NCBI GenBank assembly: GCA_937906775.1
Contig: CALCUD010000042.1
Location: 1 to 23,831 of the forward strand
Source of the DNA: an uncultured Clostridia bacterium
Lineage (GTDB): Bacteria; Bacillota; Clostridia; Christensenellales; Aristaeellaceae
Direction of reading: 5' to 3'
DNA length: 23,831 nt
The translations under genes and the position numbers were made by a program. Each line of letters opens with the position of its first letter. Position 1 is the first letter of the stretch. A model generated the notes under the pieces. That model worked only from the letters and a program-made list of their open reading frames with translations. It ran no database searches and had not been told where the DNA came from. This document shows positions 15,848-23,141 of the stretch, one piece after another.

Positions 15848-16528
15848 ATGAAAAAGAACCGTGAAGCCAGAAACCGGCATCGGTCCGAATATCTGTCATC
15901 CATTTTACTCCCTGCCATTTTCTGTCTGATCAGCGGTCTGCTGCTGATCCTGACGCCAGACAAGGCCATTCAGGTAACGACCTACGTTATCGGTCTGCTG
16001 CTATGCATCCTCGGCGCGTGGTACGCCGTCAGTTTCCTGCGGACGCCTGTCATGGACCGTCTCGGATCAAACCGTTTCGCCGTTGGTCTGATTGTATTCT
16101 TTGCCGGTGCAATGCTTTTTATCTTCCCGGGCGAGCTGAAGCTTCTTCTGCCGCGGATCTGGGGGCTGGCTCTCCTCTGCGGCGCCTTTCTTAAAGTTCA
16201 ATACGCATTGGATCAGAAGGCTGTCCACCGTGAAAAATGGTGGATCATGCTGATCTTTGCCGCCGTTTCCCTGATCATTGGCGTTCTGGTGCTGTTGGTT
16301 TTTCAGGGTGCGGCGAACTATCTGCTGATCGGTATTTTCCTTCTGTTCGAATCCGCGTTTGACCTTTTCGTCTGGTTCACGCTCCGGAAAGCGTTGAAGG
16401 AATATCTGCGCAGCCTGAATGAGCTTTCCTCTGCCGTGCATGCTGCGGTCCAGGTACCTGATGTGCCTAACTCCCCCGTCTCCGGAAACGACAGCGAAGT
16501 CAACGATGCCGGTAACATTTCCGATTGA
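15848..16528 (+). CDS. DUF308/HdeD-like membrane protein
   Basis: This 226-residue integral membrane protein has about six helices in three pairs, for example LPAIFCLISGLLLIL near residue 20, VIGLLLCILGAWYAV near 47, VGLIVFFAGAMLFIF near 78 and WWIMLIFAAVSLIIGVLVLL near 130. The repeated two-helix pattern is that of DUF308 proteins, whose best-known member HdeD is linked to acid resistance; a function here cannot be assigned. The N-terminus is very basic (MKKNREARNRHR) and the C-terminus is a polar, disordered tail. ATG 15848 is seven bases behind CGGAGG. An in-frame extension upstream to 15734 lacks a ribosome binding site and is not included. It ends at a strong terminator. Confidence 0.8.
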   Translation: MKKNREARNRHRSEYLSSILLPAIFCLISGLLLILTPDKAIQVTTYVIGLLLCILGAWYAVSFLRTPVMDRLGSNRFAVGLIVFFAGAMLFIFPGELKLLLPRIWGLALLCGAFLKVQYALDQKAVHREKWWIMLIFAAVSLIIGVLVLLVFQGAANYLLIGIFLLFESAFDLFVWFTLRKALKEYLRSLNELSSAVHAAVQVPDVPNSPVSGNDSEVNDAGNISD

Positions 16529-16543
16529 TCTGACATTCGTATA

Positions 16544-16596
16544 AACAAAAACCGGCCGGTTCTTTCTCTGTCCGAGAAAGCCGGCCGGTTTTTGTT
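16544..16596. terminator. Strong bidirectional terminator after the DUF308 gene
   Basis: A 16-base perfect outer stem (16544-16559 with 16581-16596), containing CCGGCCGG, encloses a further seven-base stem CTTTCTC/GAGAAAG (16562-16568 with 16574-16580). Five Ts follow the GC-rich arm on each strand. Confidence 0.92.
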
Positions 16597-16688
16597 CCGT
16601 GCGTCATCCCTGTCTGCCCGCATCGGTATACCGGAACGAAAAATCGCGCGGCATTTCCGGCGGATGCCGAAGCTGCAGGCAGATCCCT

Positions 16689-17116
16689 TCAGGAGAAACG
16701 TAATTCTACATTCTCCCAGCCGAAATATGAAAAGAAACGGTTCGTTTTTGAAAGCCCTTCATAGGCTTTGACTTCCACTTTGTTGTTCAGTACGCTCATC
16801 CATCCGCTGACAAGTACGCACAGGAAGCAAACCGCTAGCAGCAGCGGAGCGTGCAGGGCGATCACAGTCAACTGTCTGAGTACAGCCATCACACACTCGC
16901 CGCCAATCAGCAAAGCGGCGTACAGAATCAGCCTGTGTATATCGCGTGTACCGGCCAGTTCATCCATAATGATTGGAGTCAGATGTACACTCAGAAACGG
17001 CATCAGTGTATCCAGCAGGGTTTTTGCCGCATCCAGCGGATAGAAAAAGGGAAACCTTTGGCTGCTATAGGAAAAAGTACGCGGATCACTTCAAGGATCT
17101 TCCTGAAAGAAGTCAC
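16689..17116 (-). pseudogene. Decayed ABC exporter gene B: N-terminal fragment of the transmembrane domain
   Basis: The fragment starts at GTG 17116 or, in the ancestor, at 17102-17104, where AGG stands eight bases behind a perfect GGAGGTGA and an ATG would be expected. KILEVIRVLFPIAAKGFPF is followed by a frame break at a run of five T (minus strand, 17044-17048); adding one T restores FYPLDAAKTLLDTLMPFL. HLTPIIMDELAGTRDIHRLI then matches the first helices of Clostridial ABC exporters. The chain jumps from LRQL near the second helix to TVIALHAPLLLAV, a third-helix segment, suggesting an internal deletion of about 100 residues. It ends soon after NNKVEVKAYEGLSKTNRFF; no ATPase domain follows. 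These comparisons rest on family memory, not alignment. Confidence 0.7.
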
Positions 17117-17144
17117 CTCCCCGGAGGCTTTCTGTTCCGATCTC

Positions 17145-17960
17145 TTACACGTTTTCAGCCTCCTTCTCCGTATCTTCCTGATAATACCGGGCCTGAACGC
17201 TAAACAATCTGGCGTAAGTCCCTTCCCGGGCCATCAGCTCCTTATGTGTCCCCAGTTCTGTAAGACGTCCGTTTTCAAACAATGCGATCCTGTCGCAGAA
17301 CTTTGTGGATGCCAGCCGGTGTGAAATATACACAGCACTGCTGCTGCCCATCAAGCGGTCAAAGCGTTCATACAGTTGTTTTTCCGCCAACGCATCCAGT
17401 GCCGCAGTCGGTTCGTCCAGTACGATCACCGGAGCATGTCTGTAGAGCGCCTGGCCAGTGCCAGCTTTTGTTTTTCACCGCCGGAGAGATCAATGCCATC
17501 CTCGCTGACCACTTTAAGTAATTCGGTGTCCAGTCCGTTTGGCATCGCATCCAGTTTCTCGTCGAGTCCGGCCTCCCGAAGGCATTCCTCAGCCAAAGCC
17601 CGGTCGATCCGGTCCGCTGGCAGCATGGTGGGGTTTTCACCAAGCGGCATGGCAAACAGCTGCACATCCTGAAAAACGGGTGATAACAGCCGGTAATATT
17701 CTTCTTTATCAAACGAGCGAATATCTGTGCCGTTCATAAGAATCTGCCCCTCTGTCGGTTCATACAGCCGGAGCAGCAGCTTGATCAATGTGGTATTTCC
17801 TGCGCCGTTTAATCCGACTACCGCAAGTCTTTTTCCTCCGTTCAAGGTCAGATTCAGATCTGTCAGCGCGTCTTTTTCAGCGCCGGCATATCGGAAGCGC
17901 ACATTCCGGAACTCAAAAGTGTATTTTCCGTTCGCCGGAGTTGTTCCGAAAAACCTCTTT
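17145..17960 (-). pseudogene. Decayed ABC exporter gene A: ATP-binding domain remnant with frameshift and mutated Walker A
   Basis: The remnant is an exporter-type nucleotide-binding domain. It begins abruptly as NEKRFFGTTPANGKYTFEFR right beside the stop of the zinc-ribbon gene, so the whole transmembrane domain (about 330 residues in this family) is missing. FEFRNVRFRYAGAEKDALTD is the normal domain opening. Walker A reads GLNGAGNTT, with Asn in place of the essential Lys. The signature LSGGEKQKLALA is intact. At about 17440 a base is missing: the frame reads ARRSTDMLR-stop, while adding one G restores ARALYRHAPVIVLDEPTAALDA. Walker B, the switch His (VYISHRLAST) and the C-terminus follow in the second frame. 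Deletion, frameshift and Lys loss together mean a dead gene. Confidence 0.88.
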
Positions 17961-18161
17961 TCATTTTTGGATCAAAAAAAAGATGATCACCAGAAAAACC
18001 AGCAGGCCTGTACCGATACTGCCCAGGCAGGAGTCTGTGGATCGGAGATCCGCGTTTTTCTCTTCTTCAAGCTCTGCCCCACACCAGTCGCAGGTCTCCT
18101 GATGATCTTCCAGAATCACTCCTCCGCAGTACGGACAGATCAACGGATTCTTCTTCGCCAT
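17961..18161 (-). CDS. Small zinc-ribbon protein with C-terminal membrane helix
   Basis: This 66-residue protein carries an N-terminal zinc ribbon with ligands in CPYCGG (residues 9-14) and CDWCGAE (24-30), a short acidic linker, and a single C-terminal helix (GTGLLVFLVIIFFLIQK) that ends the protein. ATG 18161 is ten bases behind GGAGG. A CTGACG...TATGGT pair with a 17-base spacer lies upstream on the same strand (about 18195-18225) and is a weak promoter candidate. Its stop sits at the deletion edge of the ABC gene A remnant; whether the original C-terminus was the same is uncertain. Function is unknown. Confidence 0.72.
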   Translation of the reverse strand: MAKKNPLICPYCGGVILEDHQETCDWCGAELEEEKNADLRSTDSCLGSIGTGLLVFLVIIFFLIQK

Positions 18162-18586
18162 ATGTATTTATCCTCCAATAAAGCAGCGTGATGAAAAAGG
18201 ACCATATCACCGTTTCTTCAGCACGTCAGGGTTTCTCTCCGGTTCGCGGCGCTGCGAAAATCCCTGACAGAGTCGGAGAGCGTTTTCATATCAATATCCT
18301 GCTGAATCTGAGTATATCATTCACGGATTTCACTGTCAAAATGAACTCGGCATTTCGCCGTGTCATCCCTGAAGAGGATGGAGACCGGACCCATTTTTAT
18401 CTTTATCGGAACGATGATATGATCACGCTCCGGTGAAAGCTTCATGCGGAGTCCGGCGCTTCTGCCGTTATTTTGTTCAGTACATCAGCGATAACTGCAT
18501 CATTTTCCCGGCCGTCCCGGAGATGTCTTCACGATCGGCGATCCCGTACCGTCCGGGCTTTCCGTCCGGCAGAAACTTATCATATG
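18162..18586. other. Intergenic region with no convincing gene
   Basis: About 425 bases separate the zinc-ribbon gene from the mscS terminator. A plus-strand frame at 18188-18436 (82 codons, ending RTHFYLYRNDDMITLR) has no ribosome binding site and no recognisable family; it may be a fragment of a lost gene. Nothing else stands out. The neighbouring ABC remnants suggest that this is part of a decaying stretch. Confidence 0.5.
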
Positions 18587-18615
18587 AAAAAACCCGCAGC
18601 CTGACAGACTGCGGG
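18587..18615 (-). terminator. Rho-independent terminator of the mscS-type gene
   Basis: On the minus strand CCCGCAG (18609-18615) pairs with CTGCGGG (18593-18599) over a nine-base loop, followed by six Ts (18587-18592). Confidence 0.88.
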
Positions 18616-18641
18616 GATGAGTTCCTGTATGGAGTTTATCT

Positions 18642-19571
18642 TCAGCTGTTTTTGATATGTACATCCAGCTGATCAAAGGGAACCACAATACCGGCGGTGT
18701 CAAAAGCCTTCTGCGCATCGTCCAGCAGAGCAAAATAAGTATCCCAGTAATCGCTGCTCTTGCACCAGGCGCGAAGCGTGACCTTCACACCGTGTCCGGC
18801 GCCGTAATCAGTCATCCGGGCAAACGGTTCCGGATCTTTGACAACCAGCTGCTCCTGAGCGCAAACATCAAGCAGCGTTTTGCGGACCGTGTCGGGATCG
18901 TTCCCGCCCACGGAGAAATCCAGATCCACACGGCGGAGATCCTTTTCGGAATAGTTGATGATCGTTCCTGAAGAAAGGGCGCTGTTAGGCAGGTATACGA
19001 CCTTGTTGTCCACCGTAATCACCTTGGTATTGCAGATGCGGATATCTTCGACCGTACCTTCATTACCCTGCGCAGAAATATAATCTCCGATCTTAAAGGG
19101 ACGTGTGATCAGCAGCAATGCGCCGCCGGCAAAATTAGCCAGTGTGCCGTTGACTGCCAGGCCGACGCCGACGCCCAAAGAAGCGATCAGTGCGGAGATA
19201 CCGCTGGTTTCAATACCAAGATAGCCGATCAGGCAAACAACTACCAGGACTTTTAATCCGACAACCACGATATAACTCAGGGTCTTGCTCAGCGTTTTGT
19301 CCGTCTTGCCGTTCTTTTCGACCCGGGCTGTAAGCTTTTTACCCAGGGAGTTGATGATCTTGAAGGTAACCAGCAGGATCACCAACGCGATGATAATCTT
19401 GATCCCTGTCGTAGTAACAAAATTGGCAACAGTATTTCCGATATTCGTGAATACCGCGCCTGTTTCAGCAAGCTGTTCCGCGGCTCCTTCAGCCACCGGC
19501 GCTGCAGTAGGTACAGCAGTTGCGACGGCTTCAGCGGCTTCTTCAGCAAATGCAACTCCAAGAATTCCCAA
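18642..19571 (-). CDS. Small-conductance mechanosensitive channel, MscS family
   Basis: This 309-residue protein is a pressure-release channel of the inner membrane that opens under hypo-osmotic shock. After an Ala/Glu-rich N-terminus there are three helices: IKIIIALVILLVTFKIINSL (about 56-75), SYIVVVGLKVLVVVCLIGYL (about 98-117), and the pore-lining third helix ALIASLGVGVGLAVNGTLAN with its Gly/Ala pattern. FAGGALLLITRPFKIGDYI is the family signature, followed by the beta domain (GTVEDIRICNTKV) and the cytoplasmic vestibule. The start is TTG 19571, seven bases behind GGAGG; the nearby ATG is out of frame. It has its own promoter and terminator and is divergent from the MotA/MotB-like operon. 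Confidence 0.93.
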   Translation of the reverse strand: MGILGVAFAEEAAEAVATAVPTAAPVAEGAAEQLAETGAVFTNIGNTVANFVTTTGIKIIIALVILLVTFKIINSLGKKLTARVEKNGKTDKTLSKTLSYIVVVGLKVLVVVCLIGYLGIETSGISALIASLGVGVGLAVNGTLANFAGGALLLITRPFKIGDYISAQGNEGTVEDIRICNTKVITVDNKVVYLPNSALSSGTIINYSEKDLRRVDLDFSVGGNDPDTVRKTLLDVCAQEQLVVKDPEPFARMTDYGAGHGVKVTLRAWCKSSDYWDTYFALLDDAQKAFDTAGIVVPFDQLDVHIKNS

Positions 19572-19604
19572 AATATCCCCTCCATATTGTATTATCTTTT
19601 AGTT

Positions 19605-19633
19605 ATTATACAACATACAGTTAATACTTGCAA
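19605..19633 (-). promoter_or_regulatory. Sigma-A-type promoter of the mscS-type gene
   Basis: On the minus strand TTGCAA (19628-19633) and a perfect TATAAT (19605-19610) are 17 bases apart. The start should fall near 19598. Confidence 0.78.
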
Positions 19634-19682
19634 TCATTTTCTTCGAATGAATATGATTTTTAAATGTTAATATTTTGTTTCA

Positions 19683-19711
19683 TTTACATTTCATTTTAAT
19701 GATGTTATAAT
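19683..19711 (+). promoter_or_regulatory. Sigma-A-type promoter of the three-gene MotA/MotB-like operon
   Basis: TTTACA (19683-19688) and a perfect TATAAT (19706-19711) have a 17-base spacer. Transcription near 19718 gives a very short leader, about 24 bases, to GTG 19742. The surrounding 19610-19715 is far more AT-rich than the coding DNA. Confidence 0.78.
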
Positions 19712-19741
19712 TCATCAAAAGAGTTGAAGGAGGCGTGGCCT

Positions 19742-21031
19742 GTGCCTGATCTGTCCAAAGTAACGGCTCTTCTTCCCAATCTGGCCGATTATCTTGTTTA
19801 TGCCGCCATCGGGATCGTGACCCTGATCGGTTTTTTTAAGTGTCTTCTCCCTCTCTGGAATACAACCTCCGCACTACACCGCGCCATCCGGCGCCTGCAG
19901 GATGACGCAGGGAATACCGGCAAGCCTATTTGGCAGGAATCCCGCTTTATGGGTAAACGGCTGAAGGGCAGCTGGCTCCGCTTCCTGCAGAATGCCGAAC
20001 AGCTCGACCGCCGCGGTCTGCCGACGAATGTGGAAGACTATATCAATGACGACACGGTCACTCACGGTCCCGGCAACGCGACGCTAGCGGAGCTGATCCC
20101 GAATCTGCTGACTTCACTGGGCATTCTGGGAACATTTATGGGGCTGTCCCGGGGTCTCTCCTCCCTTAACTTTGCCGATGCATCCCAGTTGATCGAAGGT
20201 ATTCCGGATCTGCTCAGCGGTATGAAGTTCGCCTTCGGTACCTCTGTCGCGGGAATCAGCTGCTCCCTTGTGTTCAATATGCTGAACAGGATCTCACAAG
20301 GCTCCAGCTACCGGGCGATCGACGATTTTGTTTCCAGTTTCACACAGCTCGCCATGAGCCGGCCTCTGGACAATGATGTTCAGCTGATCTGTCAGAATCA
20401 GGACAGAAATCATATGCTTCAGGGCATCAACGAAACGCTGGCGGACAAGCTGGCTGAGAATGTCGGTACCGCTGTGACGCGTTCTCTCAGTCCTGTTGCC
20501 GGAACAGTGGACCGCTTCATTGTTGCCTCCACACGAAATCAGATCGAAGGTGTCAATCTGATCGTCGAACGGTTTATGGAGCAGATGAATCTGACTCTCG
20601 GAGACCGTTTCACCTCTTTCGGTAACGTAATGGACGCGGTCACCGCGAATCAGATTCATGCCACCCGTCAGGCAGAAGACACGCTCCGCAGCGCCGGCGG
20701 CATCATAGATAACGCCCATACGCTTCAGGTTCTGACCGACAATCTGCTTACGCGCTTTGACGCCTATGTGGCTGAATTGCAGAAAAACCGCGTTCGGGAT
20801 GAAAATTTTGACCGTGAAGCAGCCCGGTTGATGAACCGGATGGAAACACAGAATCAGGAGCTCGGCCGGTTGATGGAGCAGCTTACTGTCCGGATCAACG
20901 CACTTTCCTCTGCAAAGGAAGCAAATGGCGGACAAAAGGCGCTGGACGACATCTGCCGGATCACTGCCGAGTTGAATGACGGCGTTCGGGCGATTTCCGA
21001 TACGCTGAACAGTCTTTCCGAGGAGGACTGA
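19742..21031 (+). CDS. MotA/TolQ/ExbB-type channel subunit with long helical tail (ZorA-like)
   Basis: This 429-residue protein has a helix at about 17-38, a soluble segment, then two helices: LAELIPNLLTSLGILGTFMG (115-134) and MKFAFGTSVAGISCSLVFNM (161-180). The LTSLGILGTFMGL and FGTSVAGIS signatures are those of MotA/TolQ/ExbB ion-channel subunits, with Thr and Ser positions that line the ion path. About 230 residues of mostly helical, polar tail follow, rich in Glu, Asn and Arg, with no membrane segment. A long cytoplasmic tail is a feature of ZorA in Zorya defence and not of flagellar MotA. The start is GTG 19742, eight bases behind AAGGAGG. The next gene begins three bases after the stop. 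No flagellar or Ton genes are nearby. Confidence 0.82.
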   Translation: MPDLSKVTALLPNLADYLVYAAIGIVTLIGFFKCLLPLWNTTSALHRAIRRLQDDAGNTGKPIWQESRFMGKRLKGSWLRFLQNAEQLDRRGLPTNVEDYINDDTVTHGPGNATLAELIPNLLTSLGILGTFMGLSRGLSSLNFADASQLIEGIPDLLSGMKFAFGTSVAGISCSLVFNMLNRISQGSSYRAIDDFVSSFTQLAMSRPLDNDVQLICQNQDRNHMLQGINETLADKLAENVGTAVTRSLSPVAGTVDRFIVASTRNQIEGVNLIVERFMEQMNLTLGDRFTSFGNVMDAVTANQIHATRQAEDTLRSAGGIIDNAHTLQVLTDNLLTRFDAYVAELQKNRVRDENFDREAARLMNRMETQNQELGRLMEQLTVRINALSSAKEANGGQKALDDICRITAELNDGVRAISDTLNSLSEED

Positions 21032-21033
21032 CC

Positions 21034-22020
21034 ATGGCGCGGCAACATATACATAACCGGCGCGCCGCCAGAGGAACCACCGGCGGAGGCGCCAGCTGGA
21101 TCAGCTATTCCGACATGATGGCAGCGTTACTGCTGATCTTCGTTCTGATTCTGTGTTACAGCCTGTATCAGTATTTTACCATGCTGGAACAGAAAACTGC
21201 AGAACTGGAACAGCAGCAGGTCATTCTGACCGGTCAGCAGCAGGAGCTGGATGAAAAAGAACAGATTCTGATCGTCATCCAGGCGGATCTGGACGAACTG
21301 CAGGACACACTGAAGGTCAAAGAAACTGAACTTGAGAAAGCCAACACTGTTCTGCTCACCCGGGAGCAGGAACTGGCCGCACTGCAATTGGTCCTCAACA
21401 ATAAACAGGCCGAACTGGACAGTGCTACAGTTCGCCTTTCCGAACAGCAGCAGGCTTTGGAAGCTCAGGCTGAACGGATCGACGATCTGGTCGGAGTCAG
21501 GGGGGAAATCATCCGTGCTCTTTCCTCTGCCCTGACAAAATCCGAGCTGAAGTCTTTTGTAGACCCCAATACCGGCGATATCATACTGGACAGTTCCATT
21601 TTCTTTGAAACCGCAAGATTTGAGATCAAACAGGAAGGCAAGGATCTGCTGAGCCGTTTTGTACCCGTCTATCTGGATGTACTGCTTCAGGAAAATTACG
21701 CCGATTATCTGGGTGAAATCATTATTGAAGGGCATACGGATTCCAGCGGCACATATTACGACAATCTGGTCCTGAGCCAGAAACGCGCGCTGGCAGTAGC
21801 CAATTTCTGTCTCAATTTGGACGGGTTGTCCTCTGCCCAGCGCAAGAAATTTCAGGAGATGCTGACCGTTACAGGCCGCAGTTTTTCCGATCTGAAATAC
21901 GACGCGAACGGGCTTGAGGATGCAAATGCTTCCCGTCGGGTTGAGTTTAAATTCCGTCTGAAGGATGCCGAAATGATCAATGAAATGGACCGTATCCTTC
22001 ACACGGGGAACGGAGAGTAA
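21034..22020 (+). CDS. MotB/OmpA-type stator partner with long coiled coil (ZorB-like)
   Basis: This 328-residue protein has a basic N-terminus, then WISYSDMMAALLLIFVLILC (22-41), a single helix. Asp27 sits at the place of the proton-accepting Asp of MotB and ExbD. Residues about 50-158 are a heptad-rich coiled coil (for example LEQKTAELEQQQVILTGQQQ). A C-terminal OmpA/MotB peptidoglycan-binding domain follows, with EGHTDSSGTYYDNLVLSQKR near 232-251 and NASRRVEFKFRL near the end. The predicted unit is two of these per ring of the upstream channel subunit, with the OmpA domain bound to the wall. ATG 21034 is behind GAGGAGG, three bases after the first gene. ZorB is the nearest known type; flagellar MotB lacks this long coiled coil. 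Confidence 0.85.
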   Translation: MARQHIHNRRAARGTTGGGASWISYSDMMAALLLIFVLILCYSLYQYFTMLEQKTAELEQQQVILTGQQQELDEKEQILIVIQADLDELQDTLKVKETELEKANTVLLTREQELAALQLVLNNKQAELDSATVRLSEQQQALEAQAERIDDLVGVRGEIIRALSSALTKSELKSFVDPNTGDIILDSSIFFETARFEIKQEGKDLLSRFVPVYLDVLLQENYADYLGEIIIEGHTDSSGTYYDNLVLSQKRALAVANFCLNLDGLSSAQRKKFQEMLTVTGRSFSDLKYDANGLEDANASRRVEFKFRLKDAEMINEMDRILHTGNGE

Positions 22021-22023
22021 CCG

Positions 22024-22506
22024 ATGAAAGCATTGGCAGTTATTCTGATTTTTCTCTGTATTGCCGCGCTTGTCGGCGTCGGTTTCCTTTGCCTGACGGC
22101 GGGCGTTACCGTGGACGCGATCGGATGTGTCGCTTCCGACGCGCAGACGGTCCCCGACTACTACACAAATCTGAAAGAACAGGCGGATTCCGATACGTTT
22201 GTCGGTACCCGATTCGCAGACGGAGTACTTCCGAATGCCGAAGCATGCCAGTTCCTGACCTATACTGTCCGGCTGAAAAACACAGGTTTCCTGACAGCCG
22301 AGGCCGTTGAGCTTCAGGTAACCCCCATGCAGGGCGATATTCTTCAGATCGGGGACAGCGAATCCCATACATTGCGGGGACAAAGCAACGGGGATCTCCA
22401 GGCAGTCATCCTGACCGGAAAAGAGAATCATAATATCCGTCAGCTGACTGTTTCCTATTATGTCTGGGGTATTCCCTTTACCGTGACAGCAGCATACAGT
22501 CATTGA
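22024..22506 (+). CDS. Third operon protein: single-pass membrane protein with exterior beta-rich domain
   Basis: I do not recognise a named family. The 160-residue protein has one N-terminal helix (ALAVILIFLCIAALVGVGFL, 3-22), a short linker with VDAIGCVASDAQTVPDYY, and a beta-rich domain. LTYTVRLKNTGFLTAEAVEL (about 80-99), with the NTG turn, resembles the Ig-like adhesion-type fold of DUF11/NEW3-type modules, a weak structural likeness only. The N-terminus could be an uncleaved anchor or signal peptide; with no clear cleavage site, an anchor is favoured. It starts three bases after the ZorB-like stop, with GGAGAG in the end of that gene, so it is part of the same unit. Inference: an accessory of the stator, on the outer face of the membrane. 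Confidence 0.8.
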   Translation: MKALAVILIFLCIAALVGVGFLCLTAGVTVDAIGCVASDAQTVPDYYTNLKEQADSDTFVGTRFADGVLPNAEACQFLTYTVRLKNTGFLTAEAVELQVTPMQGDILQIGDSESHTLRGQSNGDLQAVILTGKENHNIRQLTVSYYVWGIPFTVTAAYSH

Positions 22507-22734
22507 TCCAATGCTTCCCTTCCCTTACACACACAGATGACTGGACAGTATGATCTGTTCAGAGAACCATCCGCAGGGCGCCCGGTCCCCGCTCAACATT
22601 CCCGTATGTGAAAGCGATCTGATTTTTCAAACTGTTCCGGTTGATCAGACTTTACCTGAAACTGCCTGATTTCAGTACTGTATCAATTTCCGGAAGATCA
22701 GTACGCAAAACAGTTCCGTTAAGGAAGGTCTGAG

Positions 22735-22818
22735 ATGAAGCAATATTCGCAACAGCAGTATTTGCGTTCCCCGGAAAAACCGCGCTTTCCTCCGCAAGAA
22801 AAAACAATGATAGCCTGA
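22735..22818 (+). CDS. Possible 27-residue peptide
   Basis: ATG 22735 lies six bases behind AAGGAAGG. The peptide MKQYSQQQYLRSPEKPRFPP and a short tail is polar, with no membrane helix. It ends in the 5' arm of a perfect terminator-like hairpin. The good ribosome binding site and the adjoining hairpin are the only support; it may be the remnant of a lost gene. Confidence 0.2.
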   Translation: MKQYSQQQYLRSPEKPRFPPQEKTMIA

Positions 22819-22845
22819 AAGTTTCCCTTCAGGCTATCATTGTTT
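22796..22845. terminator. Perfect 18-bp hairpin, terminator on the minus strand
   Basis: The arms 22802-22819 and 22828-22845 are an exact inverted repeat with an eight-base loop. On the minus strand a T-rich run (GTTTTTTCTTG) follows, so it should end a transcript coming from the right, such as the HD-GYP gene or an unseen RNA. On the plus strand only TTGTTTG follows. Confidence 0.8.
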
Positions 22846-22875
22846 GAGAGAGCTGCATTCCGGCAGCTTATACAG

Positions 22876-22920
22876 AGGCGGATGCCCTTCCGTTTCGGGA
22901 GAATCACCGCCTGTTTTTTT
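22876..22920 (+). terminator. Plus-strand terminator
   Basis: AGGCGG (22876-22881) pairs with CCGCCT (22907-22912), with an inner TTCCG/CGGGA stem, followed by G and seven Ts (22914-22920). It would end transcripts that read past the MotA/MotB-like operon. Confidence 0.65.
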
Positions 22921-23141
22921 GTGGGAACCCAGGGAGCCGATGCCCTTCTTTTTTTCACCCGCTCTGTTAAGCAGGCTGGTGCCCTGCCGACTGACTCTGT
23001 CTTCCTCTGGCATCCCGAAGGACGGAGGCCTGACATATCAACCTTTGGACCCGGGCTCCATTTTTTGAAATGTGGGGAAAACAGAAGAGCTGTCGCGAAC
23101 CCCAGGAACTGATTTCAGTATATCCTGTCTCTTCGGAAACG

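Larger units (their letters stand above)
22507..23141. other. Long intergenic region with hairpins and no convincing gene
   Basis: About 635 bases separate the operon from the HD-GYP gene. It holds two hairpins listed separately, a ten-base direct repeat GATGCCCTTC (22881-22890 and 22939-22948) and an AGCTGC/GCAGCT inverted repeat near 22851-22868. A 27-codon frame (22735-22818) starts with ATG behind AAGGAAGG and ends in the first hairpin; it has no recognisable family. A minus-strand frame over 22719-23036 looks like low-complexity basic filler. No tmRNA, SRP RNA or RNase P signature was found. Confidence 0.5.

Noticed and set aside
18188..18436. An 82-codon gene on the plus strand
   Set aside because: No ribosome binding site, no family resemblance and no promoter seen. 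It is noted only as a possible remnant.
19742..22020. Flagellar motor stator motA-motB
   Set aside because: The long cytoplasmic tail in the first protein and the long coiled coil in the second are not flagellar features, and no flagellar or chemotaxis gene is nearby.
22846..23110. tmRNA, SRP RNA or RNase P RNA on the minus strand
   Set aside because: I looked for the SRP GGAAGCA-type loop, the tmRNA tRNA-like ends and RNase P core blocks and found none.
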